A DNA stretch of 60,532 nucleotides from a virus: positions 1-60,532 of the IMG/VR virus record IMGVR_UViG_3300037189_005898; one strand, 5' to 3'. Below the pieces are notes generated by a model. The model was not told where the DNA came from. It saw only the letters and a program-made list of their open reading frames with translations, and searched no databases. The translations under genes were made by a program, and so were the position numbers. The first letter of the stretch is position 1; each line of letters starts with the position of its first letter. Positions 1 to 7,794 of the stretch are shown here, piece after piece.

Positions 1-2
1 AA

Positions 3-725
3 TTAAGTACCGAAGCAGATGAAGTAGCACGTACACATAAAGAAATTGAAACATTTTTTAAGTACGAAGAACTACCATTAGTTAAGACAGGGTGTGATAG
101 CTACGCTAGTTGGCATCCTGCATTTAAGGATCTTAGTCCGGTATTAACTATAGATGCTATTGTAGACAGAATTATGGAACTGCTTCCTCACACTAAATGG
201 CATAGTGAACATCTTGTCATTACAGGAGGCGAACCGTTATTAGGTTGGCAACGTGCTTATCCGGATTTGTTAAGTCATGATAAGATGAAAAAATTAAAAG
301 ACGTAACATTTGAAACAAATGGAACACAGACTATCGATAAAGAACTTAGAAAATATCTAGAAAAATGGACAAATAAAAAAGGTTATCATAATTTAACTTT
401 TAGTGTCAGTCCTAAATTAAGTGTTAGCGGAGAAAAACGAGAAGAAGCAATTCGTCCGGATATTGTTTGCGAATATCAAGAGTTAGGTCATACATATCTT
501 AAGTTTGTAGTAGCTACAGAACAAGATGTTAACGAAGCATTAGAAGTTGTCAATCTATACGAAGAAGAAGGATTTGAAGGGCATGTGTATTTTATGCCGG
601 TAGGTGGCGTAGAAAATATCTATGCTATGAATGCTAAGAATGTAGCACTATTAGCAATGAAACATGGATTACGATACAGCGATAGACTACAAGTACCATT
701 GTTTAAAAATGAATGGGGTACTTGA
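3..725 (+). CDS. queE: 7-carboxy-7-deazaguanine synthase QueE-like (5' truncated)
   Basis: Radical-SAM enzyme of the 7-deazaguanine pathway; the family converts carboxy-tetrahydropterin to 7-carboxy-7-deazaguanine, a precursor of queuosine and of deazaguanine-modified phage DNA. The reading frame is open to the left edge, so the N-terminus with the CxxxCxxC iron-sulfur motif lies outside the window; the ATG at 174 is internal. Visible are a family segment KTGCDSYASWHPAFK before it and VITGGEPLL, the glycine-rich SAM-binding motif of radical-SAM enzymes, followed by TFETNGTQ and FSVSPKLSVSG. The stop TGA overlaps the next ATG (TGATG). Which product it feeds (tRNA or DNA) cannot be seen, because no transglycosylase gene is in the window. 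Confidence 0.85.
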   Translation, partial: LSTEADEVARTHKEIETFFKYEELPLVKTGCDSYASWHPAFKDLSPVLTIDAIVDRIMELLPHTKWHSEHLVITGGEPLLGWQRAYPDLLSHDKMKKLKDVTFETNGTQTIDKELRKYLEKWTNKKGYHNLTFSVSPKLSVSGEKREEAIRPDIVCEYQELGHTYLKFVVATEQDVNEALEVVNLYEEEGFEGHVYFMPVGGVENIYAMNAKNVALLAMKHGLRYSDRLQVPLFKNEWGT

Positions 726-1153
726 TGAAAAAATTTATTAAAAAAGTTTTAGGTATAGACAAATTAGAAGCAGAAAAACTTGTAGCACAGGAACAGTTAG
801 CTGCGGCAATTAGCGCAACTGAGGAAGCAAAGAAAGCAGAAGAAATTGCTCGAATGACTCCAAAGGAACGTGCCACTCTACGAGGAGAACCTTGGGTAGC
901 AGTACTAGATACTAAAGTTAATCCAGATAATGTTCGTAATGGGTTCTTTGAATTAGACTGGAACGAACTATTTGTTGCAGAATTAATTAAAGCCGGTTAT
1001 GGTTTCGAAGCAGACCCCGAAGAAGAAATAATAGATCGATGGTTTAGAGACTTAGCTAGAAATTTGTTGGCAGAAGAAAATCAAGATGTTAGCAGAGCTT
1101 CCGGATATATTAATGTAAACAGAATTAATAAAAATCAATCCGAGATTTCTTAA
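725..1153 (+). CDS. conserved hypothetical phage protein
   Basis: Predicted 142-residue soluble protein. I chose the ATG at 725, which overlaps the queE stop as TGATG, rather than the in-frame ATG at 713 inside queE. The N-terminal ~55 residues are charged and probably helical/coiled-coil (repeated Glu, Ala, Lys). The rest carries GEPWVAVLDTKVNPDNVRNGFFELDWN and a WFRDLARN segment that I recognise only as typical of T4-like marine phage proteins of unknown function. It is translationally coupled on both sides: its stop TAA shares a base with the next ATG. No catalytic motif is evident. Confidence 0.75.
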   Translation: MKKFIKKVLGIDKLEAEKLVAQEQLAAAISATEEAKKAEEIARMTPKERATLRGEPWVAVLDTKVNPDNVRNGFFELDWNELFVAELIKAGYGFEADPEEEIIDRWFRDLARNLLAEENQDVSRASGYINVNRINKNQSEIS

Positions 1154-1734
1154 TGCATAAAATTGTAGACTCAAGTGACTATATTGATCAATATAACTTT
1201 AGTTCTCTAATAAACAACAATGATAACGAACAAATAAAAGCTATCTCTCGATCAATAATCGATTCTGGTAACTACTTTCAAAACAGTCCCAAATTTCAAA
1301 CTAAAGAAAACTTGTTTGCTAGACCAGAACCAATATGGTTAAAAATGCGTCAAAGTTTTATCTATAGCTGTTTTATGTTCTTAGATAGAGAAGTTCGAAT
1401 TAAAAATATAATGAGCTGGGTTTTTATGACCAGTGCAGATCATCCCGAGGATCGAGACAATCTTTGGCACAATCATCATGTTAGCGACAATAGCGGAACT
1501 ACTTCCACTATAAGCGGAATTTGGTATGTACACATACCAACAGATGTATCCAATCCAGATTTAACTGGTACAGAGTTTTGCCTAGATTGGCCTGTTAAAA
1601 ATGATATTTTCTTTCTTAAACCAAATCAATTGACTTGGAACGTATATCCAGGTAAACTATGGCATAGACCTGGTATTACTGATTCTAGTGAATATCGTTT
1701 TATTTTCGCAGCTGACATGGAATACTACTTATGA
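1153..1734 (+). CDS. probable 2OG-Fe(II) oxygenase superfamily protein
   Basis: 193 residues. The C-terminal half looks like the double-stranded beta-helix of phage 2-oxoglutarate/Fe(II) oxygenases: a WHNHH segment (His106, 108, 109), SGIWYVHIP (122-129), a Gly-rich strand, then PGKLWHRPG with His171 and Arg182 in YRFIFAADM. In the family, a His-X-His/Asp pair plus a distal His bind iron and a following Arg binds 2-oxoglutarate; these residues are placed accordingly, but I infer this from pattern only. The substrate is unknown. It overlaps the next gene by 4 nt (ATGA). It could instead be a cupin-like protein without catalysis. Confidence 0.55.
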   Translation: MHKIVDSSDYIDQYNFSSLINNNDNEQIKAISRSIIDSGNYFQNSPKFQTKENLFARPEPIWLKMRQSFIYSCFMFLDREVRIKNIMSWVFMTSADHPEDRDNLWHNHHVSDNSGTTSTISGIWYVHIPTDVSNPDLTGTEFCLDWPVKNDIFFLKPNQLTWNVYPGKLWHRPGITDSSEYRFIFAADMEYYL

Positions 1735-2726
1735 CTTATATTTTGGTTGATACAGCCAATACATTCTTTCGTGCTAGACACGCTATCCAAGGCGATGCTG
1801 ATATTAAACTCGGCATGGCCTTTCACATTACATTTAATAGTATTAAAAAAGCATGGCAGGATTTCCAAGGAGATCATGTTGTTTTCTGTTTAGAAGGACG
1901 CAGCTGGCGTAAGAGCTTCTACGAGCCGTATAAGCGAAACAGGCAAGAAACACGAGATGCAATGACTTCTAAAGAACAAGAAGAAGATAAATTGTTCTGG
2001 GAAGCATTTGACGAATTTAAAAACTTTATTAGCGAAAAAACAAATTGTACAGTAATGCAAAATCCGCAACTTGAAGCAGATGACTTAATTGCAGGATTTA
2101 TACAAAATCATCCCAATGATGATCATGTAATTATTAGTTCAGATAGCGATTTTGCTCAACTAATTGCACCTAATGTAAAACAATATAACGGCATTAGCGA
2201 AGTCTTAACAACACACGAAGGATACTTCGATGTTAAAGGCAAGCCTGTTAAAGATAAAAAAACAGATAAAGAAAAAGATCCTCCAAATCCTCAATGGTTA
2301 TTGTTTGAAAAATGTATGCGAGGAGATACTACTGATAATGTATTCAGCGCATATCCTGGTGTAAGAACTAAAGGTTCTAAAAATAAAGTAGGGCTAACTG
2401 AAGCATTTGAGGATCGTACATCAAAAGGATACAATTGGAATAATCTTATGCTACAGCGTTGGGTAGATCACAACGGTGTCGAACATCGAGTAATGGACGA
2501 TTACGAACGCAATCGTCGACTAATTGACTTATCATATCAACCTGATGAAATACGTAGCATTATTAACGAAACCGTTAATACGCATTCGGTTCCTAAAGAT
2601 GTATCGCAAGTGGGAATTCGTATGCTTAAATTCTGTAATGCATGGGATATGAAAAAGATTGCAGAAAATATACAACATTATGCTGAGCCGTTTCAAGCTA
2701 AGTATCCAGGAAAGGAAATAAAATAA
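1731..2726 (+). CDS. rnh: 5'-3' exonuclease / RNase H, FEN-PIN family (T4 Rnh-like)
   Basis: 331-residue nuclease of the flap-endonuclease/T4 RNase H family, which removes RNA primers and 5' flaps during lagging-strand replication. Metal-binding acidic residues occur in family order: Asp7 (ILVDTAN), the LEADDLI motif (115-118), SSDSDFAQL (137-140) and GDTTDNV (198-203). Positively charged WRKSFYEPYKRNR near 59-71 matches the arch/clamp start. Length is close to that of T4 RNase H (about 305). It starts with an ATGA overlap with the oxygenase gene and its stop overlaps the next ATG by one base, so it belongs to a translationally coupled operon. Confidence 0.8.
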   Translation: MTYILVDTANTFFRARHAIQGDADIKLGMAFHITFNSIKKAWQDFQGDHVVFCLEGRSWRKSFYEPYKRNRQETRDAMTSKEQEEDKLFWEAFDEFKNFISEKTNCTVMQNPQLEADDLIAGFIQNHPNDDHVIISSDSDFAQLIAPNVKQYNGISEVLTTHEGYFDVKGKPVKDKKTDKEKDPPNPQWLLFEKCMRGDTTDNVFSAYPGVRTKGSKNKVGLTEAFEDRTSKGYNWNNLMLQRWVDHNGVEHRVMDDYERNRRLIDLSYQPDEIRSIINETVNTHSVPKDVSQVGIRMLKFCNAWDMKKIAENIQHYAEPFQAKYPGKEIK

Positions 2727-3631
2727 TGGCAACTAAAGAAGAAAAAGATAAACTAATCGAAATACTTAAATTCACTCCTCGAACTTATAAAATTTCATTA
2801 TGGGGTTACGGTGGAGAAACTGCAATGGGCACAGTAGATCGTAAAATTTACGATTACTTTAAACAGCGTAGACTAGATCTTAGTGACTTTGCCTGGCTTA
2901 GTGAATATGCCGAAGAACATGACATTCCCGAAGATATGTGGCCATTTCCTCCAGGTGCTTGGTATGAGTGCGACAACATAGCACACACTAATGGTGTCGA
3001 GCGTAATAGTGGAACTTTGCAAATCGAAGATGAAAACGGAGACGAAGTACTTCAGAAAAGTCTCGACGATTGCAACGGCTTCGACGACAGTCCTGAATTA
3101 GAATACAGTGACGAAGCTTTTATCGACGATCAACCTGCAGGAACTGTAGTGTTTATCGGAAATAGCAATGAGAAAGGTACATTCTTCGAAGGCGAGATTG
3201 AACTTACAGCACCGTTTGACATTACAAAATTAACCTTGCATATTGAAGACATCGATGGTAGCGAAATTATTAATAGAGCAAGTTATGATGGAGTAGATAT
3301 AGATAACTGGGGCGGTGATACTACTGGCAAGAGTTCAGACTTTGGTTTCTATGTTGCAGGATCGTTAAAAGATGGTAAGTGGGAACGATATCGCAACTCA
3401 GATGATTGCACTTACGAAATGACCAACTGGTTTCCAAAGAAAGTCAATCCAGTGTACGAAGGTATCTATGATGTAGATACAGGTAAAAAGAACGAATGGC
3501 CAAATACCTACCCTACAACGGCGCGGTGGACAGGATCAAGATGGATTCCGGTTTGGGGAGATGATGGGCCGGAAACAGATGAAATAAAAATAAAACATTG
3601 GCGTGGAATTGCGCACGATCCAAACAACTAA
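2726..3631 (+). CDS. conserved hypothetical phage protein
   Basis: 301-residue acidic protein, no recognised catalytic motif. The N-terminus is helical. The middle (about 130-225) reads as alternating beta strands with many Asp and Gly (FIGNSNEKGTFFEGEIEL, then LHIEDIDGSEIINRASYDG). The C-terminal 70 residues are rich in Trp and Tyr: NPVYEGIYDVDTG, ARWTGSRWIPVWGDD and IKHWRGIAHDP, a pattern seen in small DUF551-like domains of phage proteins. Translation is coupled to the exonuclease gene (one-base overlap). The function is unknown; its place suggests an early or middle role next to replication. Confidence 0.65.
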   Translation: MATKEEKDKLIEILKFTPRTYKISLWGYGGETAMGTVDRKIYDYFKQRRLDLSDFAWLSEYAEEHDIPEDMWPFPPGAWYECDNIAHTNGVERNSGTLQIEDENGDEVLQKSLDDCNGFDDSPELEYSDEAFIDDQPAGTVVFIGNSNEKGTFFEGEIELTAPFDITKLTLHIEDIDGSEIINRASYDGVDIDNWGGDTTGKSSDFGFYVAGSLKDGKWERYRNSDDCTYEMTNWFPKKVNPVYEGIYDVDTGKKNEWPNTYPTTARWTGSRWIPVWGDDGPETDEIKIKHWRGIAHDPNN

Positions 3632-3643
3632 AAGGAATACAGT

Positions 3644-4126
3644 ATGACAGAGATACATGCAAAACCTATTATCGAAGGAAAATTTTGGATTGTTGAAAAA
3701 GATGGTACAAAAGTAGCAACATTACATAAAAAAGAAAATAATAAATTTTTATTAAGTAACAGCAATGGAGAAATAATTTTTGATCGTAAAGATCAATTAA
3801 CAAAACAATTCGGAAGTGATTTCTTCTTAACAAATGATAAGATTAAGGTTACTACAACAGAACCTAACGAATGCTACGGATATCCAACATCAAGTATTCC
3901 ATATAATCCTATATATGATGTAAAACGTAAACTTCCATTGTTTACAAAAAGTAAACAATCAAAGAGCTTATATTGTGCAGGATATTATGCAATTAAATTT
4001 AACAAAGGTTGGGTTAAAGGATTTTGTCCAAAACTAATAACCTTAGAAAGAAATCCGTATAAAGGACCTTTCAAAGATAAATCAGAAATGAAAAAAACGG
4101 AAATATCTAATGACAACATCGATTAA
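3644..4126 (+). CDS. conserved hypothetical phage protein
   Basis: 160 residues, Lys-rich, no transmembrane segment. It has an N-terminal beta-rich stretch (GKFWIVEKDGTKVATLHKK) and a conserved-looking core with CYGYPTSSIPYNPIYDVKRK, PLFTKSKQSKSLYCAGYY and KGFCPKLITLERNPYKGPF. Several Cys (CYGY, YCAGYY, GFCPK) could be metal ligands, but their spacing is not a standard zinc finger. I recall similar proteins in T4-like marine phages but no function. A Shine-Dalgarno sequence, AAAGGA, lies about 8 nt ahead of the ATG. The last 17 nt overlap the following gene. Confidence 0.65.
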   Translation: MTEIHAKPIIEGKFWIVEKDGTKVATLHKKENNKFLLSNSNGEIIFDRKDQLTKQFGSDFFLTNDKIKVTTTEPNECYGYPTSSIPYNPIYDVKRKLPLFTKSKQSKSLYCAGYYAIKFNKGWVKGFCPKLITLERNPYKGPFKDKSEMKKTEISNDNID

Positions 4127-4358
4127 CACAAGTCCTATACAACAGTTTATACAACAGGTAAAAAGTGCTGAATTAAGTCAAGCTAAAGAAATTAAGATAG
4201 GAATCCAGCAGGCTAGATTACTTGTATTAGCACTAACAGATGTGTTAGATAATTGTAATAGAAACTGGGAAGAAATTTATACTGTATTAAAAAACAGTCA
4301 AACAGAAGAAGTTATAACTGTTAACTTAGATGGAGGTGGGTTCGGGCCTAGTAAATAG
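4110..4358 (+). CDS. small conserved hypothetical phage protein
   Basis: 82 residues, predicted mostly helical (IQQFIQQVKSAELSQAKEIKI then GIQQARLLVLALTDVLDN), ending in a flexible Gly-rich tail. It starts inside the preceding gene (17-nt overlap in another frame). Small helical proteins of this look are common between replication and structural modules of T4-like marine phages; no function is known to me. It is followed by a late-promoter-like site at 4362. Confidence 0.55.
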   Translation: MTTSINTSPIQQFIQQVKSAELSQAKEIKIGIQQARLLVLALTDVLDNCNRNWEEIYTVLKNSQTEEVITVNLDGGGFGPSK

Positions 4359-4361
4359 AGG

Positions 4362-4368
4362 ATAAATA
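4362..4368 (+). promoter_or_regulatory. putative T4-type late promoter
   Basis: GATAAATAT matches the T4 late consensus TATAAATA apart from the first base. It lies in the 34-nt gap between two plus-strand genes, 25 nt ahead of the ATG at 4393, the spacing seen at the other late promoters in this window. Confidence 0.55.
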
Positions 4369-4392
4369 TATACGTACTTATTGGAGACGTAT

Positions 4393-4677
4393 ATGTCCCG
4401 GCCAAAACCCAAAGTGTTGTTAGAATACACTAATAAAAAAACATATAAAGCAGAACAAGTATTAGAAGCCGAAGCGATTTGGGCTGTCTTTTACAAGGGT
4501 GCTCCTTTTAACTTAAAATCATTTAACAGTATTACTAGCTACCCTGGACCAAAATATAAAAAAGTAAGTTTTAGTAATCCAGGTCATGCTCGTAATCTTG
4601 CAAAAAAGTTAAATCAAACATTTAATACAGATGACTTCCAAGTTATTAAATTAACATCCGGTACTGTTGTAAAATGA
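4393..4677 (+). CDS. small hypothetical protein
   Basis: 94 residues from the ATG at 4393, preceded by GGAG at a good Shine-Dalgarno distance; a TTG 12 nt upstream in frame is less likely. It is basic, with many Lys (MSRPKPKVLLEYTNKKTYKAEQ), one Trp in EAIWAVFYKG, and a probable beta/alpha fold ending with FQVIKLTSGTVVK. The stop overlaps the next gene's ATG (ATGA). It lies behind a late-type promoter, so it may be expressed late despite its early-looking neighbours. Function unknown. Confidence 0.6.
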   Translation: MSRPKPKVLLEYTNKKTYKAEQVLEAEAIWAVFYKGAPFNLKSFNSITSYPGPKYKKVSFSNPGHARNLAKKLNQTFNTDDFQVIKLTSGTVVK

Positions 4678-5069
4678 TATCACGGACTGCCTATACAAAA
4701 ATATTTCTTTGTCAATGGGGTAAAAGCACAGATGAAGCAAATGTTAGTATGTATGGGAGAAAATGGTGGCAATCTAATCGTGTTAATAAACCAACAGCAT
4801 TTAGACTTTCCGACGAAGGTCTTGAATTTTTATCAGATACGTTAGAACTACAGTCTTATGAAATACCTTTTACCGAACCGATTGAATTAAGTCCTCAAAC
4901 TATTATATTCTTAGAAAGATATATTGATTGCCCTTATTATCTTACTAATCATAGTATAACTGTATTTTCAGAAAAGAAAAGTTTTGAATTAATGTTGTTT
5001 TCGGACGACATTAGAAAATACGGTCTTGTCAAAGCTATTAACGAGCGCGAAAAAGAACAAAGTAATTAA
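4674..5069 (+). CDS. conserved hypothetical phage protein
   Basis: 131 residues, predicted soluble. It has an N-terminal ISRTAYTKIFLCQWG strand, a Trp-rich YGRKWWQSNRVNKPTAFRLSDEGLEFL segment and a helical C-terminus (DDIRKYGLVKAINEREKEQ). The segment AFRLSDEGLEFLSDTLELQSYEIPF is reminiscent of phage proteins of unknown function. It is coupled to the upstream gene by an ATGA overlap. It is the last gene before the strong promoter at 5078, whose -35 region lies in a small hairpin that could also attenuate transcription from this operon. Confidence 0.6.
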   Translation: MISRTAYTKIFLCQWGKSTDEANVSMYGRKWWQSNRVNKPTAFRLSDEGLEFLSDTLELQSYEIPFTEPIELSPQTIIFLERYIDCPYYLTNHSITVFSEKKSFELMLFSDDIRKYGLVKAINEREKEQSN

Positions 5070-5071
5070 AA

Positions 5072-5086
5072 AACTGTTTGACAGTT
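5072..5086. repeat. palindrome over the -35 element (possible operator)
   Basis: AACTGT-TTG-ACAGTT is a perfect 6-bp inverted repeat spanning the -35 hexamer of the following promoter. A further half-site ACTGTT occurs at 5111-5116, just after the -10. As RNA it would be a short hairpin followed by CTTTCGTTTT, so a weak terminator for the upstream operon is the alternative. Confidence 0.45.
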
Positions 5087-5106
5087 CTTTCGTTTTATCA
5101 TATAAT
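5078..5106 (+). promoter_or_regulatory. consensus sigma70-type promoter
   Basis: TTGACA (5078-5083), a 17-nt spacer and TATAAT (5101-5106): a perfect match to the bacterial housekeeping consensus. It lies in the 93-nt gap ahead of the MoxR-like gene and gives a leader of about 50 nt. This implies early or middle expression by host RNA polymerase. Confidence 0.85.
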
Positions 5107-5162
5107 AAGGACTGTTAAAAAATATTTTAACTACACTTTATTAACGTTTTCAAGGAAAAAAA

Positions 5163-6251
5163 ATGAGTGAAGTTTATAGTCGCCTAGTCGGCCCTAAGAG
5201 TGCAAAAAAATCTTTGCGCAAATCATTTAAAAGCAAGCGTCCAGTTTTCTTATGGGGTCCTCCAGGTATTGGTAAATCCGATATCATCAAGCAACTAGGC
5301 GAAGAACTAGAAGCCCATGTTATCGATGTTCGTTTAAGTTTGTGGGAACCTACTGATATTAAAGGTATTCCATATTTTGATAGCAACGACGGCACTATGC
5401 GTTGGGCTCCTCCTAGCGAACTTCCTAGTAAAGAGGAAGCAAAAAAACATAAACAGATTATTTTGTTCATGGACGAAATGAATGCTGCAGCACCTAGTGT
5501 ACAAGCTGCTGCATATCAATTAGTACTTAATCGTCGTGTTGGCACATATGAGTTACCTGACAATGTTGTAATGGTTGCTGCAGGCAATCGTGAAACTGAC
5601 AAAGGTGTAAGCTATCGTATGCCAGCACCATTAGCAAATCGTTTCTTGCATTTAGAAATGCAGGTTGATTGGGAAGATTGGCAAGAGTGGGCGGTACTTA
5701 ACAAAATCCATAAAGACGTTGTTGGCTATCTTACTTTTAGCAAAAAAGATCTTTATGATTTTGATCCTAAATCTAACAGCCGTGCGTTTGCAACACCGCG
5801 TACTTGGAGTTTTGTAAGTGAACTTCTTATTGATGACGACACCGACGAGAGTACATTAACTGATCTTACATCAGGTTCTATCGGCGAAGGTCTTGCTATT
5901 AAGTTTATGGCACATCGTAAACATGCTAGTAAAATGCCCGATCCAACAGATATTCTTAACGGCAAAGTTAAGAAGATGGACAATAAAGAAATTTCAGCAA
6001 TGTATTCATTAACTGTATCTCTGTGCTACGAACTTAAAGAAGCCTGCGACAAAGGTGCTAAAAACTGGAACGACCAAGTAAATAATTTCTTCCAGTTTAT
6101 TATGGATAACTTCGAAACCGAACTTGTTATTATGGGCACAAAACTTGCTCTAAGCACTTACAAGCTGCCATTAGATCCAGATGAGATCAAATGCTTCGAT
6201 GACTTCCATGCTAAATTTGGCAAGTATATTGCACAGGCAACTGAGAAGTAA
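5163..6251 (+). CDS. MoxR-type AAA+ ATPase
   Basis: 362 residues. Walker A GPPGIGKS at 32-39, Walker B IILFMDEMN at about 99-107 and sensor-1 region VVMVAAGNRE at about 135-144 place it in the MoxR/AAA_5 ATPases. In bacteria these act as chaperone-like remodelling ATPases paired with a von Willebrand A (VWA) protein, and here the next gene is exactly such a partner. The C-terminal third is helical, as expected for the lid region. AAGGAAAA precedes the ATG. It is driven by the perfect promoter at 5078 with an overlapping palindrome. The substrate is unknown. MoxR/VWA pairs are also known to me in T4-like marine phages. Confidence 0.85.
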   Translation: MSEVYSRLVGPKSAKKSLRKSFKSKRPVFLWGPPGIGKSDIIKQLGEELEAHVIDVRLSLWEPTDIKGIPYFDSNDGTMRWAPPSELPSKEEAKKHKQIILFMDEMNAAAPSVQAAAYQLVLNRRVGTYELPDNVVMVAAGNRETDKGVSYRMPAPLANRFLHLEMQVDWEDWQEWAVLNKIHKDVVGYLTFSKKDLYDFDPKSNSRAFATPRTWSFVSELLIDDDTDESTLTDLTSGSIGEGLAIKFMAHRKHASKMPDPTDILNGKVKKMDNKEISAMYSLTVSLCYELKEACDKGAKNWNDQVNNFFQFIMDNFETELVIMGTKLALSTYKLPLDPDEIKCFDDFHAKFGKYIAQATEK

Positions 6252-6268
6252 TTTAGATTATAAGCAAA

Positions 6269-6297
6269 TTGACACCGCCCCCGGGCGGTGTTATACT
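6269..6297 (+). promoter_or_regulatory. sigma70-type promoter for the metallopeptidase/VWA gene
   Basis: TTGACA (6269-6274), a 17-nt spacer and TATACT (6292-6297), five of six matches at the -10. It lies in the 74-nt gap after the MoxR gene, so the second gene of the pair has its own promoter. The spacer is filled by a GC-rich palindrome. Confidence 0.75.
6272..6291. repeat. GC-rich palindrome between -35 and -10
   Basis: ACACCGCCC-CC-GGGCGGTGT, 9-bp perfect arms. It is very GC-rich against AT-rich surroundings and fills the promoter spacer exactly. Most simply a repressor or activator operator; as RNA it could end MoxR transcription, but no T-run follows. Confidence 0.6.
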
Positions 6298-6325
6298 ATA
6301 TACATATTGTTACTTAGGAAAAATT

Positions 6326-7507
6326 ATGGCTCATGCAGATCCAATTATTGATAAAATTATCGTAGCTCGCGTAGGACTATTACTACGTCATCCGTTCTTT
6401 GGTAACATGGCTACTCGTTTAAAAATCGTAGAAGGCAGCGACTGGCTTAGTACCGCTGCAACAGACGGTCGAGCAATTTATTTTAGTCGTCCATTTTTTG
6501 AAAAACTTACAACTAAGCAAATTGAGTTTGTTATTGCGCATGAAATTATGCACAATATTTTTGATCATATGAGTCGTAGAGAAGGTCGTGATCCAAAAAT
6601 CTTTAACGTTGCTGCAGATTATTGCGTCAACGGTCAATTAGTTCGAGATAAGATCGGCGATACTATTCCAGAAATTAAGATGTTTCATAATCCTAAGTAT
6701 TATGGCTGGGGTGCAGAGCAAGTATACGACGATATATTCGAGGATATGGAAAACCAACAACTTGATGCGCTTGGACAATTAATCGACGAACATATCGATT
6801 GGGGTGAAAACGGCGATCAAAAACGTCCTTCATACACTAAAGAAGAACTTAAACAAATACGCGACGAAATACGTGATGCCACAATGCAGGCAGCACAGGC
6901 TGCAGGTGCAGGCAATGTTCCTGCTAGCGTAGCACGTATGATCAAAGACATGACTGAACCGAAGATGAATTGGCGTCAATTGATTCGTCAACAAATTCAA
7001 AGTACTATTAAAAATGATTATACCTTCATGCGTCCTAATCGTAAAGGTTGGCATATGAATGCCGTATTACCAGGACAACAGTTTCAAGAAACAATCGATA
7101 TCTGCGTTGGACTAGACATGTCTGGATCTATTGGCGACGAACAAGCTAGAGATTTTATTAGCGAAATCAAAGGTATCATGCAAGAATATAGAGATTTTAA
7201 TTTAAAACTATGGTGCTTTGATACACAAGTTTACAATGTTGCAGATTTTAACAGCTACAATGCAGATGAATTCGATAATTACGAAGCAATGGGCGGTGGC
7301 GGTACTGAGTTTGATGTAAACTGGGATTACATGAAAGAGCACAATATTACTCCTAAGAAATTTATCATGTTTACAGACGGTTATCCCTGGGGTAGCTGGG
7401 GTGACGAACTATACTGCGATACCTTGTTTATTATTCATGGCAACGATAAAATTGTTCCGCCCTTTGGTGAATATGCATACTATTCAAAACACGAAGAATT
7501 TGCATAA
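6326..7507 (+). CDS. VWA-like protein with zinc-metallopeptidase domain (MoxR partner)
   Basis: 393 residues from the ATG at 6326, preceded by TTAGGAAAAATT. The TTG 57 nt upstream in the same frame is the -35 of the promoter and not a credible start. The N-terminal domain has AHEIMHNIFDH, an HExxH zinc motif (72-76), as in DUF2201-type putative metallopeptidases. The C-terminal half is VWA-like with the MIDAS signature DMSGS (264-268), GGGTEF (324-329) and MFTDG (about 348-352). In the family this pairs with a MoxR ATPase, here the gene just upstream. It may act on protein complexes in the infected cell; the target is unknown. Its stop overlaps the next ATG. Confidence 0.8.
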   Translation: MAHADPIIDKIIVARVGLLLRHPFFGNMATRLKIVEGSDWLSTAATDGRAIYFSRPFFEKLTTKQIEFVIAHEIMHNIFDHMSRREGRDPKIFNVAADYCVNGQLVRDKIGDTIPEIKMFHNPKYYGWGAEQVYDDIFEDMENQQLDALGQLIDEHIDWGENGDQKRPSYTKEELKQIRDEIRDATMQAAQAAGAGNVPASVARMIKDMTEPKMNWRQLIRQQIQSTIKNDYTFMRPNRKGWHMNAVLPGQQFQETIDICVGLDMSGSIGDEQARDFISEIKGIMQEYRDFNLKLWCFDTQVYNVADFNSYNADEFDNYEAMGGGGTEFDVNWDYMKEHNITPKKFIMFTDGYPWGSWGDELYCDTLFIIHGNDKIVPPFGEYAYYSKHEEFA

Positions 7508-7794
7508 TGGCACTTAAACACGGAAAGCCAAATCCACTTAATTATTTTGATTTGCGGAGAGTCTCATTTGGCGCTCCGCATTTCAAATACATTATATTGG
7601 AAAGATCTTCCCCTTTATATATGGACCAGTTGAATAACTGGATCTATGAAAACTTAAACAACAGATACTACATTGGACGACACTTATCATTAGATAATAA
7701 TAACGTCATTGTATACACAACAAAAGTCGGTTTTGAATCCGAAAAAGAACTTAGTTTCTTCACAATTGCCTGTCCTTATATCAATATAAGATAA
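7507..7794 (+). CDS. small conserved hypothetical protein
   Basis: 95 residues. The ATG overlaps the upstream stop by one base (TAATG), so it is coupled to the VWA/metallopeptidase gene. It contains LNYFDLRRVSFGAPHFKYIIL, an aromatic-rich centre and a beta-rich end. No catalytic or membrane motif is seen. Its tight linkage suggests co-expression with the MoxR/VWA pair; a role as an accessory subunit is only a guess. Confidence 0.6.
   Translation: MALKHGKPNPLNYFDLRRVSFGAPHFKYIILERSSPLYMDQLNNWIYENLNNRYYIGRHLSLDNNNVIVYTTKVGFESEKELSFFTIACPYINIR

Noticed and set aside
6269-6325. TTG at 6269 as start of the VWA gene
   Set aside because: It would put the start inside the promoter. ATG 6326 has a ribosome-binding site and a normal start.
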